Shown here piece by piece: positions 62,869 to 64,000 of a DNA stretch of 64,000 bases (position 1 is the stretch's first letter; every line of letters begins with the position of its first letter). The notes beneath the pieces are model-generated. The model made no database searches, was not told the DNA's origin, and saw nothing but the letters and a program-made list of their open reading frames with translations. The position numbers and the translations under genes are program-made. This DNA is from Syngnathus acus. Taxonomy: Eukaryota > Chordata > Actinopteri > Syngnathiformes > Syngnathidae. The stretch covers positions 1,789,500 through 1,853,499 of the forward strand of contig NC_051098.1 of the NCBI RefSeq assembly GCF_901709675.1, given 5' to 3'.

Positions 62869-63250
62869 CTGCAACTTTTCACCTCTGTAATATCGCTTAG
62901 ATTCGGCCGATTCTTTCAACTCATGATGTGGAAATGATTATACATGCGTTTGTTAAGTCGCGCCTTGATTACTGTAATGTATTGTTCTCTGGTCTTCCTA
63001 AATCCAGTCTTAAAAGTCTACGGCGAGACTGCTCACAAGGACGAGAAAGTTTGATCATATTACCCCGACAGTAGCCAACTTGCATTGGCTCCCGTTCCCT
63101 TTAAGATGCGACTTCAAGGTTCTCTTACTAACCTGTAAAACACCGCATGGCTTAGCGCCTTCCTATCTCGTCGACCTAGTTGTACCTTTTGTTCCGTCCT
63201 GAAACCTTCATTTGCACAACACTGGTCTTTTAGTGACCCCGAGGGCCAAA
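62869..63250 (+). pseudogene. L2-type LINE RT C-terminal piece
   Basis: Broken frames give AFVKSRLDYCNVLFSGLPKS, then LHWLPVPFRCDFKVLL-like text, FVPS and GLLVTPRAKKKS, in the order of an L2 C-terminus. The final LWNSLP block appears only at 63600-63640, across an insertion. Confidence 0.75.
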
Positions 63251-63594
63251 AAAAAGTCTGCAGGGTCTTTTTTTTTCTCTTCGCACTTGACGCGTGTACA
63301 AACAACGGCGCTAACAACACAACACAAACACGCTAGCTCGCGAGTTCCCTCCAATTGTCAGAACCCTGTTTTTTCTCTTAAACTTAAGAAAGGGTATAAA
63401 AATGAGTGGGGTAGCTGGCCATAGTAAGAAGTATCACTTTCATAGGGAATGGGAGTAGGACTTTTTTTTCACGATGATATATATATATATATATATATAA
63501 ATATATATATATATTTGTTTTAGTGGGTAGATCTTTGTGACTTGGTCATTTCAAAAGTAGCTCGCAAGCTGAAAAAGTTTGGGCACCCCTGGTC
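63251..63594. mobile_element. Insertion ending in a hAT terminus, with (AT)n
   Basis: It ends AAAAAGTTTGGGCACCCCTG at about 63592, a hAT right-end sequence. An (AT)n run lies at 63477-63515. The left end could not be fixed, because similarity in the L2 fades around 63250. Confidence 0.5.
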
Positions 63595-63644
63595 TAGAGC
63601 ATTCTCTATTCGGGCTCCAGAGCTTTGGAATTCCCTACCGATAG
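63595..63644 (+). pseudogene. L2 LINE terminal block
   Basis: AFSIRAPELWNSLPIDR-like text, matching 6900-6935 (reverse), completes the L2 begun at 62869. It is cut by LINE-B copy 3. Confidence 0.7.
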
Positions 63645-64000
63645 ATCAGAATCAGAATCAGATTTATTGGCCAAGTTTGTGCATGCCAAACAAGTAATTT
63701 TACTCCGGTTGATCTTAACCTCTGTACAACATTTAAGTGACTAACAACATTCAGGTGACTAACAACATTTAAGTGGCAAGAACAGGATATTATTGCCCAG
63801 TGATGTCTTTGAGACTCTATGAGTGGACAGAGCGACAAGCTGGGGAAAGAAGCTGTGTCTGTGTCTGCTGGTTTTGGCGTACAGCGCTCTGTAACGCCGT
63901 CCGGAGGGGAGTAGTTCCAACAGACTGTGACCTGGGTGAGAAGGGTCTGTAGAGATGTTTCTTGCAGGTTTCCTGGTCTTGGACAGGTACAAGTCTTGGA
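63645..64000 (-). mobile_element. LINE-B copy 3, 3' part, runs off the window
   Basis: Minus strand. The 3' end is GATTTATTGGCCAAGTTTGT next to (AGAATC)n. The C-terminal frame 63992-63759 has [20 protein letters not shown] and [20 protein letters not shown], matching copy 1. Confidence 0.85.

Overview
The window looks like repeat-dense chromosomal DNA of a ray-finned fish. The reasons are the mix of transposon families (CR1/L2/Rex-type LINEs, Tc1 and pogo-like elements, several hAT families, Gypsy and BEL/Pao LTR elements, tRNA-derived SINEs with ATGG tails, TA-flanked MITEs) and a nuclear tRNA-Glu(CTC) gene identical, as far as I recall, to the canonical vertebrate sequence. I found no host protein-coding gene. 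Every long ORF I can identify belongs to a transposable element, and the species is not determined. Family names rest on recognised protein motifs and on repeats compared inside the window, not on database searches.

Layout. 1-5994: a non-LTR element of the R2 superclade on the minus strand. It has an intact 1,194-codon ORF (three zinc fingers, Myb, RT, CCHC, restriction-like endonuclease) bracketed by degenerate 18S rRNA-like sequence in the same sense. A second copy follows head to tail and runs off the left edge. The 5' leaders of both copies share a folded RNA with compensatory base changes. 5995-7800: LINE scraps, simple repeats, an ATGG-tailed SINE, tRNA-Glu and a second SINE. 8014-11030: a Gypsy-type element with LTRs and a decayed gag but no pol. 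11500-13935: nested Tc1, hAT, pogo-like and LINE-A pieces. 13936-16195 (resuming at 26641-26738): an AT-rich tandem repeat with two blocks of CCGGAAGTG motifs. 16197-26640: LINE-A interrupted by antisense LINE-B, itself interrupted by a young, nearly intact BEL/Pao element.

26735-28480: a TIR-type DNA element carrying LINE-C. 28480-31250: mostly unassigned DNA, microsatellites and one full SINE. 31257-41690: a decayed Gypsy element holding the deepest nest, Gypsy > hAT-A > LINE-A > hAT-B > MITE > SINE, dated by clean target duplications. 42030-47622: a Tc1-like element, a decayed hAT transposase gene, two adjacent hAT elements sharing one 8-bp target site, a solo LTR and a third hAT. 47700-50313: LINE scrap and an LTR carrying two TA-flanked MITEs. 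50314-57340: mostly unassigned, with two SINEs and a LINE endonuclease scrap. 57481-60538: a second hAT-A copy carrying a foldback element with a three-unit higher-order repeat and a solo LTR. 60539-64000: a solo LTR, two LINE-B copies and L2 scraps.

Nothing here forms a host pathway. What can be read is the order of insertion, which junctions and 8-bp, 5-bp or TA duplications resolve well. The most unusual items are the R2-like element in 18S-like sequence with its structured leader, the GABP/YY1-motif repeat, and repeated use of one target site by two hAT families.
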